A stretch of 9,914 bases of DNA from CALIKW01 sp038998005 (lineage in GTDB: Archaea > Aenigmatarchaeota > Aenigmatarchaeia > CG10238-14 > SCSR01): NCBI GenBank assembly GCA_038998005.1, contig JAVZIY010000023.1, positions 1 through 9,914 on the forward strand. The letters run 5' to 3'. Each line of letters opens with the position of its first letter. Position 1 is the first letter of the stretch. Shown in pieces: positions 1-5,565 of this stretch. A model generated the notes under the pieces. It was not told where the DNA came from. It made no database searches and saw only the letters and a list, made by a program, of their open reading frames with translations. The position numbers and the translations under genes were made by a program.

Positions 1-2
1 AA

Positions 3-749
3 TGGGGAAAAATGATAATCTGTAAAGTTAAAAGAATTACCCCTTATGCTGCATGGTGTGATTTGGAAGAATATCCCGGTGTAGAAGGGATGATTCATAT
101 ATCTGAAGTTGCCGGAAAGTGGGTTAAGGATATAAAAAAATTTGTAAAGGTTGGAAAGCAATATGTTGCAAAAGTTGTTAAGATAGATTATCAGAAAAAT
201 TTTGTAGGTTTGAGCCTGAAAAGAGTGAATAAAAAAGATGAGAAGGATAAATTGAATGAATTTAGAAAAGAGGAGAGGGCAGAAAAAATTCTTGAGCAGG
301 CAGCAAAGGATTTGAATAAAAGTTTGGATCAAGCCTATGAAGAAGTTGGGTTTGTTTTGCAAGAAAAGTTCGATGGTCTTTTCTCTGCTTTTGAAAATAT
401 CTCAAAAGATGAAAAAATTTTGGAAAAGATCAGTATAGGAGAAGAATGGAAAAAAGCATTGCTTGAAGTTATTAAAAAAAGTTTTAAGGAAAAAGAAGTG
501 GAAATAAAGGCAGAGATGGAAATTAAAAATTTTTCTAGCGATGGGGTAGAAAGGATCAAAAAAATTTTAATAGATTTAGAGAAAAATTTCGGTTTAGATA
601 TAATTTACCTCTCGGCTCCAAAATACATGTTAACTATTAAAGGAAAAAATCCAAAAAAACTTGAGAAAAAAATGATTGAAGCTTTAGAATTTGTTGTTAA
701 GGAGACTAAGAAATCTAATGGGATGGTCTCTTATAAGATGATAAGATGA
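3..749 (+). CDS. Translation initiation factor aIF2 subunit alpha (5' partial)
   Basis: Alpha subunit of the archaeal heterotrimeric aIF2, which brings initiator Met-tRNA to the small ribosomal subunit. Counting from the ATG at 12, residues 1-75 form an S1 OB-fold RNA-binding domain with the family signatures VKRITPYAA, GMIHISEV and LSLKRVN. A Lys/Glu-rich helical domain follows (about 76-160), then the alpha/beta C-terminal domain that contacts the gamma subunit (about 162-240). The frame stays open upstream of the ATG to the window edge, reading Trp-Gly-Lys just before it. Family members have a few residues (typically ending in Pro-x-x-Gly) before this point, so the true start is almost certainly left of the window. 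The stop overlaps the Nop10 start. The aIF2-alpha/Nop10/PAC2 order is a known conserved archaeal neighbourhood. Identification is firm; only the start is uncertain. Confidence 0.95.
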   Translation, partial: WGKMIICKVKRITPYAAWCDLEEYPGVEGMIHISEVAGKWVKDIKKFVKVGKQYVAKVVKIDYQKNFVGLSLKRVNKKDEKDKLNEFRKEERAEKILEQAAKDLNKSLDQAYEEVGFVLQEKFDGLFSAFENISKDEKILEKISIGEEWKKALLEVIKKSFKEKEVEIKAEMEIKNFSSDGVERIKKILIDLEKNFGLDIIYLSAPKYMLTIKGKNPKKLEKKMIEALEFVVKETKKSNGMVSYKMIR

Positions 750-907
750 AGATGAAAAAATGCTTGAATTGTAAAATTTATACTTTTATGGATTTTTGCC
801 CTAATTGCAATAAAAAAACTGTAAATCCCATTCCACCACCATTTTCTCCTGAGGATAAATACGGAAAATATAGGAGAGAACTTTTAAAGGAGAAAACTAA
901 TTTTTAA
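746..907 (+). CDS. H/ACA ribonucleoprotein protein Nop10
   Basis: A 53-residue protein matching archaeal Nop10, a structural component of H/ACA guide ribonucleoprotein particles. It bridges the pseudouridine synthase Cbf5 and L7Ae during rRNA pseudouridylation. The N-terminal zinc ribbon is complete, with Cys6, Cys9, Cys18 and Cys21 in two CxxC knuckles. It is followed by the Pro-rich linker and the signature FSPEDKYGKYRREL (residues 33-46), which packs on Cbf5. The ATG at 746 overlaps the aIF2-alpha stop (ATGA), which implies translational coupling. A second ATG at 752 is also possible and would only remove two residues. Length and motif order are normal for the family. Confidence 0.95.
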   Translation: MKMKKCLNCKIYTFMDFCPNCNKKTVNPIPPPFSPEDKYGKYRRELLKEKTNF

Positions 908-1024
908 TTTCGTGAAAATGTGCTTGTTTAATTAAGAAAAATGTAGTTAACTTTAATTTTTTGAAATACCATTCACTTAAATTCAATGCAAAAATACAAA
1001 TTAATTTAAATCGATATTATATGT
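908..1024 (+). promoter_or_regulatory. AT-rich intergenic region with candidate promoter for the PAC2 gene
   Basis: This 117-bp gap separates Nop10 from the PAC2 gene. T-rich runs at 901-910 and 954-962 could end the upstream transcript. AT-rich TATA-like stretches lie at about 974-983 and 995-1011 (the latter includes TTTAAAT at 1005-1011). Spacing does not single out one box: a box centred near 999 would give a leaderless start at 1025, and the one near 978 a leader of about 20 nt. No Shine-Dalgarno motif precedes the ATG. No RNA gene or small ORF was recognised here. Confidence 0.35.
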
Positions 1025-1813
1025 ATGGTAACTCAGATAATTGAAAGAGAAAAACCGAAGCTTAAAAATCCTATTTTTATAGAAGGTTTACCGGGAGTAG
1101 GAAATGTTGGAAGAATAGCAGCAGGCTACTTGGCAGAAGAACTTAAAGCAATTAAATTTGCAGAATTGCTCTCCTCTCATTTCATGCCATTTATACTTCT
1201 ACACCAAAATAGTGTAGCGCATGTTTTAAAAAATGAATTCTATTATTGGAAAGCTAAGAAGAAGGGACAAAGAGATCTTATAATCTTAATAGGAGATTCT
1301 CAAAGCACAACACAAGAAGGACACTATGAAATTGTTGAGAATATTTTAAGCTATGTTAAAAAGTTTGGTGTTAAGGAAATGTTTACTTTAGGTGGTTTAA
1401 GTATAGGAGAGCAGGTTAGAGAACCAAAGGTTGTAGGTGCAGCAAACGACGAGAGTTTAATTAAAAAATATTCTAAATATGGAATAGATTTTGATTCAGG
1501 TGGTAAGGTTGGTACAATAGTTGGAGCTTCAGGTCTTTTAATAGGCTTGGGAAAATACCATGGAATAAAAGGGGTTTGTTTATTAGGAGAAACTTCTGGA
1601 TTTCCTATAATTCCAGACCATAGGAGTGCAGAAGTTGTTCTTAGAGTTTTGATCAAAATTCTTAATATCAAAATAGACACTTCAAAAATCGAGAGAAAAG
1701 TTAAGGAAATGGAAGAATTCATGAAAAAGATAGAAAGTGTGGAAATGAAAGCCGTTTCCCAATTGCTTAAAGCACAAAAGCCAAAAGAAGAAAAGCTAAC
1801 TTATATCGGCTAA
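1025..1813 (+). CDS. PAC2-family proteasome assembly chaperone (archaeal PbaB-like)
   Basis: A 262-residue member of the PAC2 family (COG2047 type), whose archaeal members act as ATP-independent chaperones for 20S proteasome assembly. The signature block FIEGLPGVGNVGR (residues 18-30) is followed by the alternating beta/alpha fold with LIILIGDSQS (85-94), FTLGGLSIG (120-128) and ICLLGET-like GVCLLGET (183-190) strands and the SGFPIIPDHRSAE segment. A Lys/Glu-rich helix (about 220-255) leads to a tail ending Thr-Tyr-Ile-Gly. That tail resembles, but is not identical to, the HbYX motif used by proteasome activators. An overlapping out-of-frame ATG lies at 1021; 1025 is chosen because the family N-terminus begins about 17 residues before FIEG. 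It follows aIF2-alpha and Nop10, as in many archaea. The chaperone function is inferred from the family. Confidence 0.9.
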   Translation: MVTQIIEREKPKLKNPIFIEGLPGVGNVGRIAAGYLAEELKAIKFAELLSSHFMPFILLHQNSVAHVLKNEFYYWKAKKKGQRDLIILIGDSQSTTQEGHYEIVENILSYVKKFGVKEMFTLGGLSIGEQVREPKVVGAANDESLIKKYSKYGIDFDSGGKVGTIVGASGLLIGLGKYHGIKGVCLLGETSGFPIIPDHRSAEVVLRVLIKILNIKIDTSKIERKVKEMEEFMKKIESVEMKAVSQLLKAQKPKEEKLTYIG

Positions 1814-1814
1814 G

Positions 1815-1823
1815 TTTTTAAAT
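1815..1823 (+). promoter_or_regulatory. TATA box for rpsB
   Basis: TTTTTAAAT immediately after the PAC2 stop, centred about 26 nt upstream of the uS2 ATG. This is the spacing expected when an archaeal transcript starts at the start codon, so the mRNA is probably leaderless. There is no Shine-Dalgarno sequence in the 32-nt gap. Confidence 0.55.
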
Positions 1824-1845
1824 CTTAAAAGCTAAAATTCTTGTT

Positions 1846-2430
1846 ATGCCAAAACTTTTGATTTCAAAGCAAAAGTATTTAGCTTCAGGGATACACATAG
1901 GAATGAAGAGCAAGACAAAGGATATGGAAAGATTTATATATAAGGTAAGAATTGATGGTGTTGCTACTTTAAACTTAAAAACTATAGATGAAAGACTTAG
2001 AGTTGCTTCAAAATTCTTGGCAAGGTCAAAGAAGATTCTGGTTGCCGGAAGATTGTTGGTAACTCATGGCATAATAGAAAAATTTGCTGAAATAGTTGAT
2101 GCTTATGCAGTTCCTGGAAGATTTATGCCAGGAAGCTTAACAAACCCAAGTTATCGAAAATTTTTTGATGTTGATATCGTTCTGGTTACAGATCCTCTAA
2201 TAGATAAACAGGCTGTAGACGAAGCAGTAAAAGCTAGAGTTCCCGTTATAGCTATTTGTAATACATTTAATCATATAAAAAATATAGACTTTGTTATTCC
2301 TGCAAATAATAAAGGGAAAAAATCCCTAGCAACTATATTTTGGATTTTGGCAAGGGAAATTCTTAAAATAAGGGGAGAAATAAAATCAGATTCTCAATTC
2401 AAATATAAAATTGAGGATTTTCTTGTCTAA
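1846..2430 (+). CDS. rpsB: 30S ribosomal protein uS2, archaeal type
   Basis: A 194-residue small-subunit ribosomal protein of the archaeal/eukaryotic uS2 (Sa) type. Recognisable blocks are YLASGIHIGMKSKTKDM (residues 12-28), FIYKVRIDGVATLNLKTIDERL (about 30-52), VPGRFMPGSLTNP, the DIVLVTDPLIDKQAVDEA segment and the VPVIAICNT motif; length is normal for archaea. A TATA-like box 26 nt upstream suggests it has its own leaderless promoter, although it follows the PAC2 gene closely. In many archaea this gene sits with rpoN/rpoK and enolase, so this position appears to be a rearrangement. Its last 32 bases overlap the convergent winged-helix gene. Identity is certain. Confidence 0.96.
   Translation: MPKLLISKQKYLASGIHIGMKSKTKDMERFIYKVRIDGVATLNLKTIDERLRVASKFLARSKKILVAGRLLVTHGIIEKFAEIVDAYAVPGRFMPGSLTNPSYRKFFDVDIVLVTDPLIDKQAVDEAVKARVPVIAICNTFNHIKNIDFVIPANNKGKKSLATIFWILAREILKIRGEIKSDSQFKYKIEDFLV
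2393..2415. terminator. AT-rich hairpin at the convergent ends of rpsB and the winged-helix gene
   Basis: CTCAATT (2393-2399) and AATTGAG (2409-2415) form a perfect 7-bp inverted repeat with a 9-nt loop. A T-rich stretch follows on the plus strand. The repeat lies inside the last codons of rpsB and straddles the stop of the convergent gene. It could act as a 3'-end or terminator structure, but a 7-bp AT-rich stem can arise by chance at this base composition. Confidence 0.25.
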
Positions 2431-2725
2431 TTTTATAAACATTCAAAATTTTTTCAAATTTTTTACTTTCATTCCCTTCTTTTAAAAATATAAAAATCTT
2501 AGATGGATTTTTCCACTTTTCAACTTCTTCGTAGAATTCTATAGCTCTCTTAATTTCAACTATTTTTAGTTCTCCCATTTCTCTTATTCTCTTCATTAAA
2601 GCGTCCTTACTAATTTTCAAGTCATTAGAAAGTTTTTCTAAGGAGACAGGAGAATTATTTTTTAAATATTCAAAAATTTTTCTTGCTCGCCAATCTTCAG
2701 CTAATGAATAAAACTCTTCTGTCAT
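2399..2725 (-). CDS. Winged helix-turn-helix DNA-binding protein
   Basis: A 108-residue protein with an N-terminal helix rich in acidic and aromatic residues, then a helix-turn-helix at about residues 27-50 (VSLEKLSNDLKISKDALMKR: helix, turn, recognition helix). The remaining half is charged helix and strand, perhaps a wing plus a dimerisation segment. It fits the broad ArsR/MarR-like winged-helix group; the regulator role and targets are not visible. It has no metal-binding Cys cluster (no Cys at all), so a metal-sensing ArsR role is unlikely. It is transcribed away from Sec61-beta from a shared 57-bp AT-rich region, and its 3' end overlaps rpsB by 32 bp. Autoregulation or control of the secretion gene is possible but unproven. 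Confidence 0.75.
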   Translation of the reverse strand: MTEEFYSLAEDWRARKIFEYLKNNSPVSLEKLSNDLKISKDALMKRIREMGELKIVEIKRAIEFYEEVEKWKNPSKIFIFLKEGNESKKFEKILNVYKIRQENPQFYI

Positions 2726-2782
2726 TTTCCTACATTATTTTTAATTTAAAAAAATAAAAATCTTTAAACATAAAAAGAAATT
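2726..2782. promoter_or_regulatory. Divergent promoter region, winged-helix gene / Sec61-beta
   Basis: This 57-bp, almost pure A/T interval lies between two divergent starts. Read on the minus strand, TTTAAAT (plus-strand 2744-2750) sits about 22-24 nt before the winged-helix ATG. On the plus strand an A-rich box around 2751-2762 lies about 26 nt before the Sec61-beta ATG. Both genes look leaderless. The overlap of the two boxes would make their initiation interdependent. Confidence 0.45.
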
Positions 2783-2944
2783 ATGGCAAGAAAAGATAAA
2801 ATTTACATGCCCATGGGAAGTGGTGGATTGCTAAGGTACTCTGAAGAGGGAGAAGAATATATAAAAATTAAGCCAAAGCAACTTGTTTTCATCTCTATAG
2901 GAATTATAATTTTTGAATTGGTCTTAAAAATTTTCTTTGGGTAA
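2783..2944 (+). CDS. Preprotein translocase subunit Sec61-beta (archaeal SecG)
   Basis: A 53-residue tail-anchored protein of the SecYE-beta translocation channel in the cytoplasmic membrane. The N-terminal cytosolic part carries the archaeal signature MPMGSGGLLRYSEEG (residues 9-23) and the conserved KIKPKQLVF entry to the membrane. One transmembrane helix follows at about residues 34-52. Length and layout match archaeal Sec61-beta. It is too short for many gene callers. It starts 57 bp from the divergent winged-helix gene and is followed 39 bp later by the endonuclease IV gene, which has its own TATA-like box. Confidence 0.93.
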   Translation: MARKDKIYMPMGSGGLLRYSEEGEEYIKIKPKQLVFISIGIIIFELVLKIFFG

Positions 2945-2955
2945 CTTCAAATAAA

Positions 2956-2962
2956 TTTAAAT
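2956..2962 (+). promoter_or_regulatory. TATA box for the endonuclease IV gene
   Basis: TTTAAAT centred 25 nt upstream of the ATG at 2984, just after the Sec61-beta stop. The position fits a leaderless archaeal transcript. No Shine-Dalgarno sequence is seen. Confidence 0.5.
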
Positions 2963-2983
2963 CCTAATAATTATTTTGAGAGA

Positions 2984-3808
2984 ATGATTTGGTTAGGACC
3001 AGCTGGTATTCCAACTGTTTGTAAAGAGAGAAATACTTTATTAGGAATAAAAACTGTTTCTGAGCTTGGATTAAATGCTATGGAAATTGAATTTGTTAGA
3101 GGTGTAAAGATGAATTTAGAAATAGCAAAGCAGGCTGGGGAAATTGCAAAAGAAATAAATGTTAAGCTTTCGGTTCATGCACCATACTTCATAAACCTTT
3201 GCTCTCAAGAAGCTCAAAAAATTGAGAACTCCAAAAGGATGATCATAGATTCTTTGGAAAGAGCAGAAGCTATGAATGCTGATATAGTAGTTTTCCATCC
3301 AGGTTTTTACGGAAAATTATCTACTCAAGAAGCTCTGGAAAAGGTTAAAAAAGAATGTGAAGATTTAAATGATAAGATAAAAAGTATGGAAATTAAAGGA
3401 GTTAAACTTGGTTTAGAAACTACAGGAAAACAGTCCACTTTTGGTACTTTGGAAGAAATAATTCAAATTTCTAGAAATGTAAAAAATTGTGTCCCAGTAA
3501 TAGATTTTGCCCACATATTTGCAAGACAGGGTGGTATCATAGATTATTCGAAAATTTTTGATTCTTTAAAGCCATTAAAGCTTAAGCATTTGCACACTCA
3601 TTTTACTTGCGTTCAATTTTCTTCAGTTGGTATAGGAAGGGGAAATGAAAGGTATCATTTGGAGTTGAAAGTAAAAAAGCCTGATTTTGAGCCTTTGGCA
3701 AGAGAAATTGTCAGAAGAGATTTAGATATAACAATAATATCAGAAAGTCCTATCTTGGAGCAAGACAGCCTTAAAATGAAATCGATATTTGAAAAAATTA
3801 ATAAATAG
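2984..3808 (+). CDS. nfo: Endonuclease IV-family AP endonuclease (deoxyribonuclease IV)
   Basis: A 274-residue TIM-barrel metalloenzyme of the endonuclease IV family, which cuts DNA 5' of abasic sites during base excision repair. Metal ligands can be followed along the barrel: His65 (SVHAPY), His105 (VVFHPG), Glu145 (LGLETTG), Asp174 and His177 (VIDFAH), His204/His206 (HLHTHF) and Glu254 (ISESPIL). At the position where bacterial enzymes have Asp-x-His, the sequence reads Asn-Glu-Arg-Tyr-His (221-225). Archaeal family members often have a Glu-x-x-His-type variant here, so His225 is probably still a ligand while the Asp is not conserved. The start fits the family N-terminus, which begins just before the first strand. 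AP endonuclease activity is inferred; the family also includes TIM-barrel sugar isomerases, but the ligand set and closing ESP motif favour the nuclease. Confidence 0.9.
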   Translation: MIWLGPAGIPTVCKERNTLLGIKTVSELGLNAMEIEFVRGVKMNLEIAKQAGEIAKEINVKLSVHAPYFINLCSQEAQKIENSKRMIIDSLERAEAMNADIVVFHPGFYGKLSTQEALEKVKKECEDLNDKIKSMEIKGVKLGLETTGKQSTFGTLEEIIQISRNVKNCVPVIDFAHIFARQGGIIDYSKIFDSLKPLKLKHLHTHFTCVQFSSVGIGRGNERYHLELKVKKPDFEPLAREIVRRDLDITIISESPILEQDSLKMKSIFEKINK

Positions 3809-3825
3809 TTAAACAAGTTTAAAAT

Positions 3826-3996
3826 ATGAATAAAACAGATAAACAATGTGTTTTTTCTGGATGTGGGAAAAAAGCTGTGGCAATTTGTAACAACTGTAGA
3901 ATTCCTATTTGTCAAATTCATTCAAAGAGAGTAAATAATTATTATTTATGCGAGAATTGCTACAAATATCTAAGAAGATATAATTTGATTAGATGA
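3826..3996 (+). CDS. Small zinc-binding protein with two CxxC-type sites
   Basis: A 56-residue protein whose potential zinc ligands are Cys8, Cys13, Cys21, Cys24, Cys29, His32, Cys42 and Cys45. The pattern is C-x4-C-x7-C-x2-C-x4-C-x2-H-x9-C-x2-C. Eight ligands suggest two zinc ions in a cross-brace, similar to B-box, MYND or AN1 fingers, but the spacing is not an exact match to any of these. The C-terminal tail is basic and aromatic (YKYLRRYN), compatible with nucleic-acid or protein binding. It starts 17 nt after the endonuclease IV stop. An AT-rich stretch near 3798-3806, about 25 nt upstream, could be its own TATA box. Its stop overlaps by ATGA the start of the decayed frame at 3993, so the two were probably once co-translated. 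Function is unknown; the coding call rests on the regular ligand pattern. Confidence 0.75.
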   Translation: MNKTDKQCVFSGCGKKAVAICNNCRIPICQIHSKRVNNYYLCENCYKYLRRYNLIR

Positions 3997-4436
3997 TTAA
4001 AATTCCTTTCAATCCTTAGAAAGAGAGAGAAGTTGAAAAATTAGTTTTATTTTAGAGACCTTAGCCATAAAAATTTGGAAAATTATTATCGGAAAAAGCA
4101 TGTGAAGAGATATTTAAAATACTGAAAGGAAAAAATTGGACAAAATTAGGAACTAATTTTGGATGAAAAATTTTTCAAACATTTAATCAAGATTCTTAAA
4201 TTAACTCTTGAAAAAGAGCCTGAGATGAGATTAATCTTGAGAATAAATTGAATAATTCTTGGTATGAAAAAATTTTTGTAAAGAACTAGCAAATTTCTCA
4301 ATATTTGTTAGAGTTTCCTTAAAAGGCTGAAACAAAAAAGTTTTGAGAGAATTTCTGTGCAAATAAAGAATTTTTTGAACTTCCTTTAATTGCTCTTAAA
4401 AATTTAAAAGAAAGAGAAATAGAAATTAAAATATAG
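3993..4436 (+). pseudogene. Decayed reading frame with 11 in-frame stops
   Basis: Starting at the ATG at 3993 (ATGA overlap with the zinc-protein stop), one frame reads with coding-like amino-acid content for 147 codons to a TAG at 4434. It is interrupted by stops at 4017, 4053, 4062, 4068, 4164, 4197, 4209, 4221, 4287, 4320 and 4344. Between stops it gives convincing segments, such as SEKACEEIFKILKGKNW (about 4089-4139) and LPLIALKNLKEREIEIKI near the end. No frameshift is needed. All three stop codons occur, so a reassigned codon does not explain it, and neighbouring genes use normal stops. Most stops lie one first-base change from Lys, Glu, Arg or Gly codons. The original function is not recognisable; the predicted product was hydrophilic, helical and about 147 residues. 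An alternative is a noncoding RNA or diverged spacer that looks coding by chance. Confidence 0.55.
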
Positions 4437-4442
4437 ATTTTT

Positions 4443-5012
4443 ATGAAAGAGAAAGATTTTTGGAATTGGGTTTTTGAATTGGGACAATTAAAAAGAATAG
4501 ATCATGAAGGTTGGAAGTTGCTTGGAATAAAAAATCCTGAAAGCGTCGCGGAGCATAACTTGAGAGCAGCTCAAATAGCATTTGTTCTTGCAAAAATGGA
4601 AAATTATCCAAACCCTTTTGAGGTTTGCATCTTAGTAATTTTTCATGAATTAGAAGAATGTAGAATTGGAGATATACACAAGGTTGCAAAGAGGTATTTA
4701 AAGGGATATGAAGAGGAAAAAGCTGTTAAAGAACAATTAGAAAAATTAGGAAAAATAGGTAAAGAAATTTTAAGTTTGTGGAAGAGAACCAAAAAACTAG
4801 ATTCAAAAGCTGCTCTAATAGCAAAGGATGCTGACCTACTAGAGATGGCTGCAACTGCAAAAGAATTAATGGATAAAGGCTATGCGCATGCAAAAAATTG
4901 GATTGAAAACATTTCTCTTAAAATTAAAACAAAATCTGGAAAGAATTTATTAAAAAAACTAGAAAAGACAAATTTTAATGAGTGGTGGCAGAAATTAAAG
5001 AAAATTGACTAA
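4443..5012 (+). CDS. HD-domain phosphohydrolase-like protein (YfbR/HDDC2-type), altered HD motif
   Basis: A 189-residue all-helical protein resembling the HD-superfamily 5'-deoxynucleotidases YfbR and HDDC2, which dephosphorylate deoxynucleoside monophosphates. The first metal His is His38 in the typical ESVAEHNLRAA block. The second block reads FHELEECRIGDI (67-78), so the usual His-Asp pair is His68-Glu69, while the downstream Glu and Gly-Asp (76-77) typical of this subgroup remain. The last metal-binding Asp is in AKDADLLEM (Asp129 or Asp131). The C-terminus (about 160-189) is Lys- and Trp-rich. The HD-to-HE change may retune or weaken metal binding; activity on deoxynucleotides is inference. 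It follows the decayed frame with only 6 nt between them and in the same phase. No clear Shine-Dalgarno sequence is seen. Confidence 0.8.
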   Translation: MKEKDFWNWVFELGQLKRIDHEGWKLLGIKNPESVAEHNLRAAQIAFVLAKMENYPNPFEVCILVIFHELEECRIGDIHKVAKRYLKGYEEEKAVKEQLEKLGKIGKEILSLWKRTKKLDSKAALIAKDADLLEMAATAKELMDKGYAHAKNWIENISLKIKTKSGKNLLKKLEKTNFNEWWQKLKKID

Positions 5013-5094
5013 AAATTTTAAAGTAATTTTTAAATTATCTTTAAAAATAATAAACTATTTAAAGATTTTTTAACAAAATTAATTTTGGAAAAGT
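5013..5094 (+). promoter_or_regulatory. AT-rich intergenic region with terminator-like T runs and candidate promoter
   Basis: An 82-bp gap, nearly all A/T. T-rich runs directly after the HD gene (5017-5045) could end transcription. Further on, TATTTAAAG (5056-5064) and TTTTTTAAC (5065-5073) are TATA-like. The second is centred about 26 nt before the ATG at 5095, the spacing of a leaderless start. Confidence 0.35.
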
Positions 5095-5565
5095 ATGGAT
5101 AGGATAGAAGAAAAGCATAAGCTAGTAGAAGAAATGCTCGAGGTTGTCTCAGATTATATTAAGAAAGCAAAAATACCAATATGGTTCAACTTAGAAGATG
5201 CTTATAGGCTTGAAACAGAAGTTCCCGTAGAAAATTTAAGAGAAATTAAAAATAGATTTTTCAACCAGCTTACAAGCATTTCTAACTATAGTTATGGTGG
5301 ACTCAAACCAAAATATAAGTTAGAACTTAAAACTGATAATAAGGGAAAAATAATTTCATATGATATAGTTGAAGATTTGCCTGAGTGTTGTTCTTACGAA
5401 AATGGCTTACCACCAAAAAGAATAAACGATTTGATTAGGATTTTACCAGAAATGGATGATATAATTCTTCCAACACACGAGGAAATAAAAGAAGAGTTTT
5501 TAGAAATTGAATGGAAGAAATTGCAATCAACTATAGGACTTCAAGAGGATGCAGAAGAAGTTTAA
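5095..5565 (+). CDS. Hypothetical acidic protein, 156 aa
   Basis: Not recognised. The first 40 residues are a charged amphipathic helix followed by KIPIWFNLEDAYRLE (about 27-41). A central region (60-95) looks like beta strands: SNYSYGGLKPKYKLEL, then a hydrophilic turn and ISYDIVEDLPECCSYENG, with an adjacent Cys pair at 98-99. The C-terminal third is strongly acidic and probably helical, ending EDAEEV. There is no signal peptide or membrane segment, so it is probably cytoplasmic. The regular amino-acid pattern and a TATA-like box at a leaderless distance support a real gene. Its stop overlaps that of the convergent 295-aa gene inside the palindrome TTAA. No function is proposed. Confidence 0.7.
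   Translation: MDRIEEKHKLVEEMLEVVSDYIKKAKIPIWFNLEDAYRLETEVPVENLREIKNRFFNQLTSISNYSYGGLKPKYKLELKTDNKGKIISYDIVEDLPECCSYENGLPPKRINDLIRILPEMDDIILPTHEEIKEEFLEIEWKKLQSTIGLQEDAEEV

Noticed and set aside
12..14. ATG at 12 as the true start of aIF2-alpha
   Set aside because: The frame is open to the window edge and homologues begin several residues earlier, so the gene is taken as 5' partial.
1351..1722. Minus-strand ORF inside the PAC2 gene
   Set aside because: Shadow of a clearly recognised gene, with biased Ser/Pro/Leu content and no promoter.
3655..3921. Minus-strand ORF across the nfo end and zinc-protein gene
   Set aside because: Overlaps two supported genes and has no recognisable features.
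3993..4436. Stop-codon recoding (selenocysteine, pyrrolysine or reassigned stop) to explain the interrupted frame
   Set aside because: All three stops occur, 11 times in 147 codons, while neighbouring genes use the same codons as real stops; no SECIS- or PYLIS-like element was recognised.
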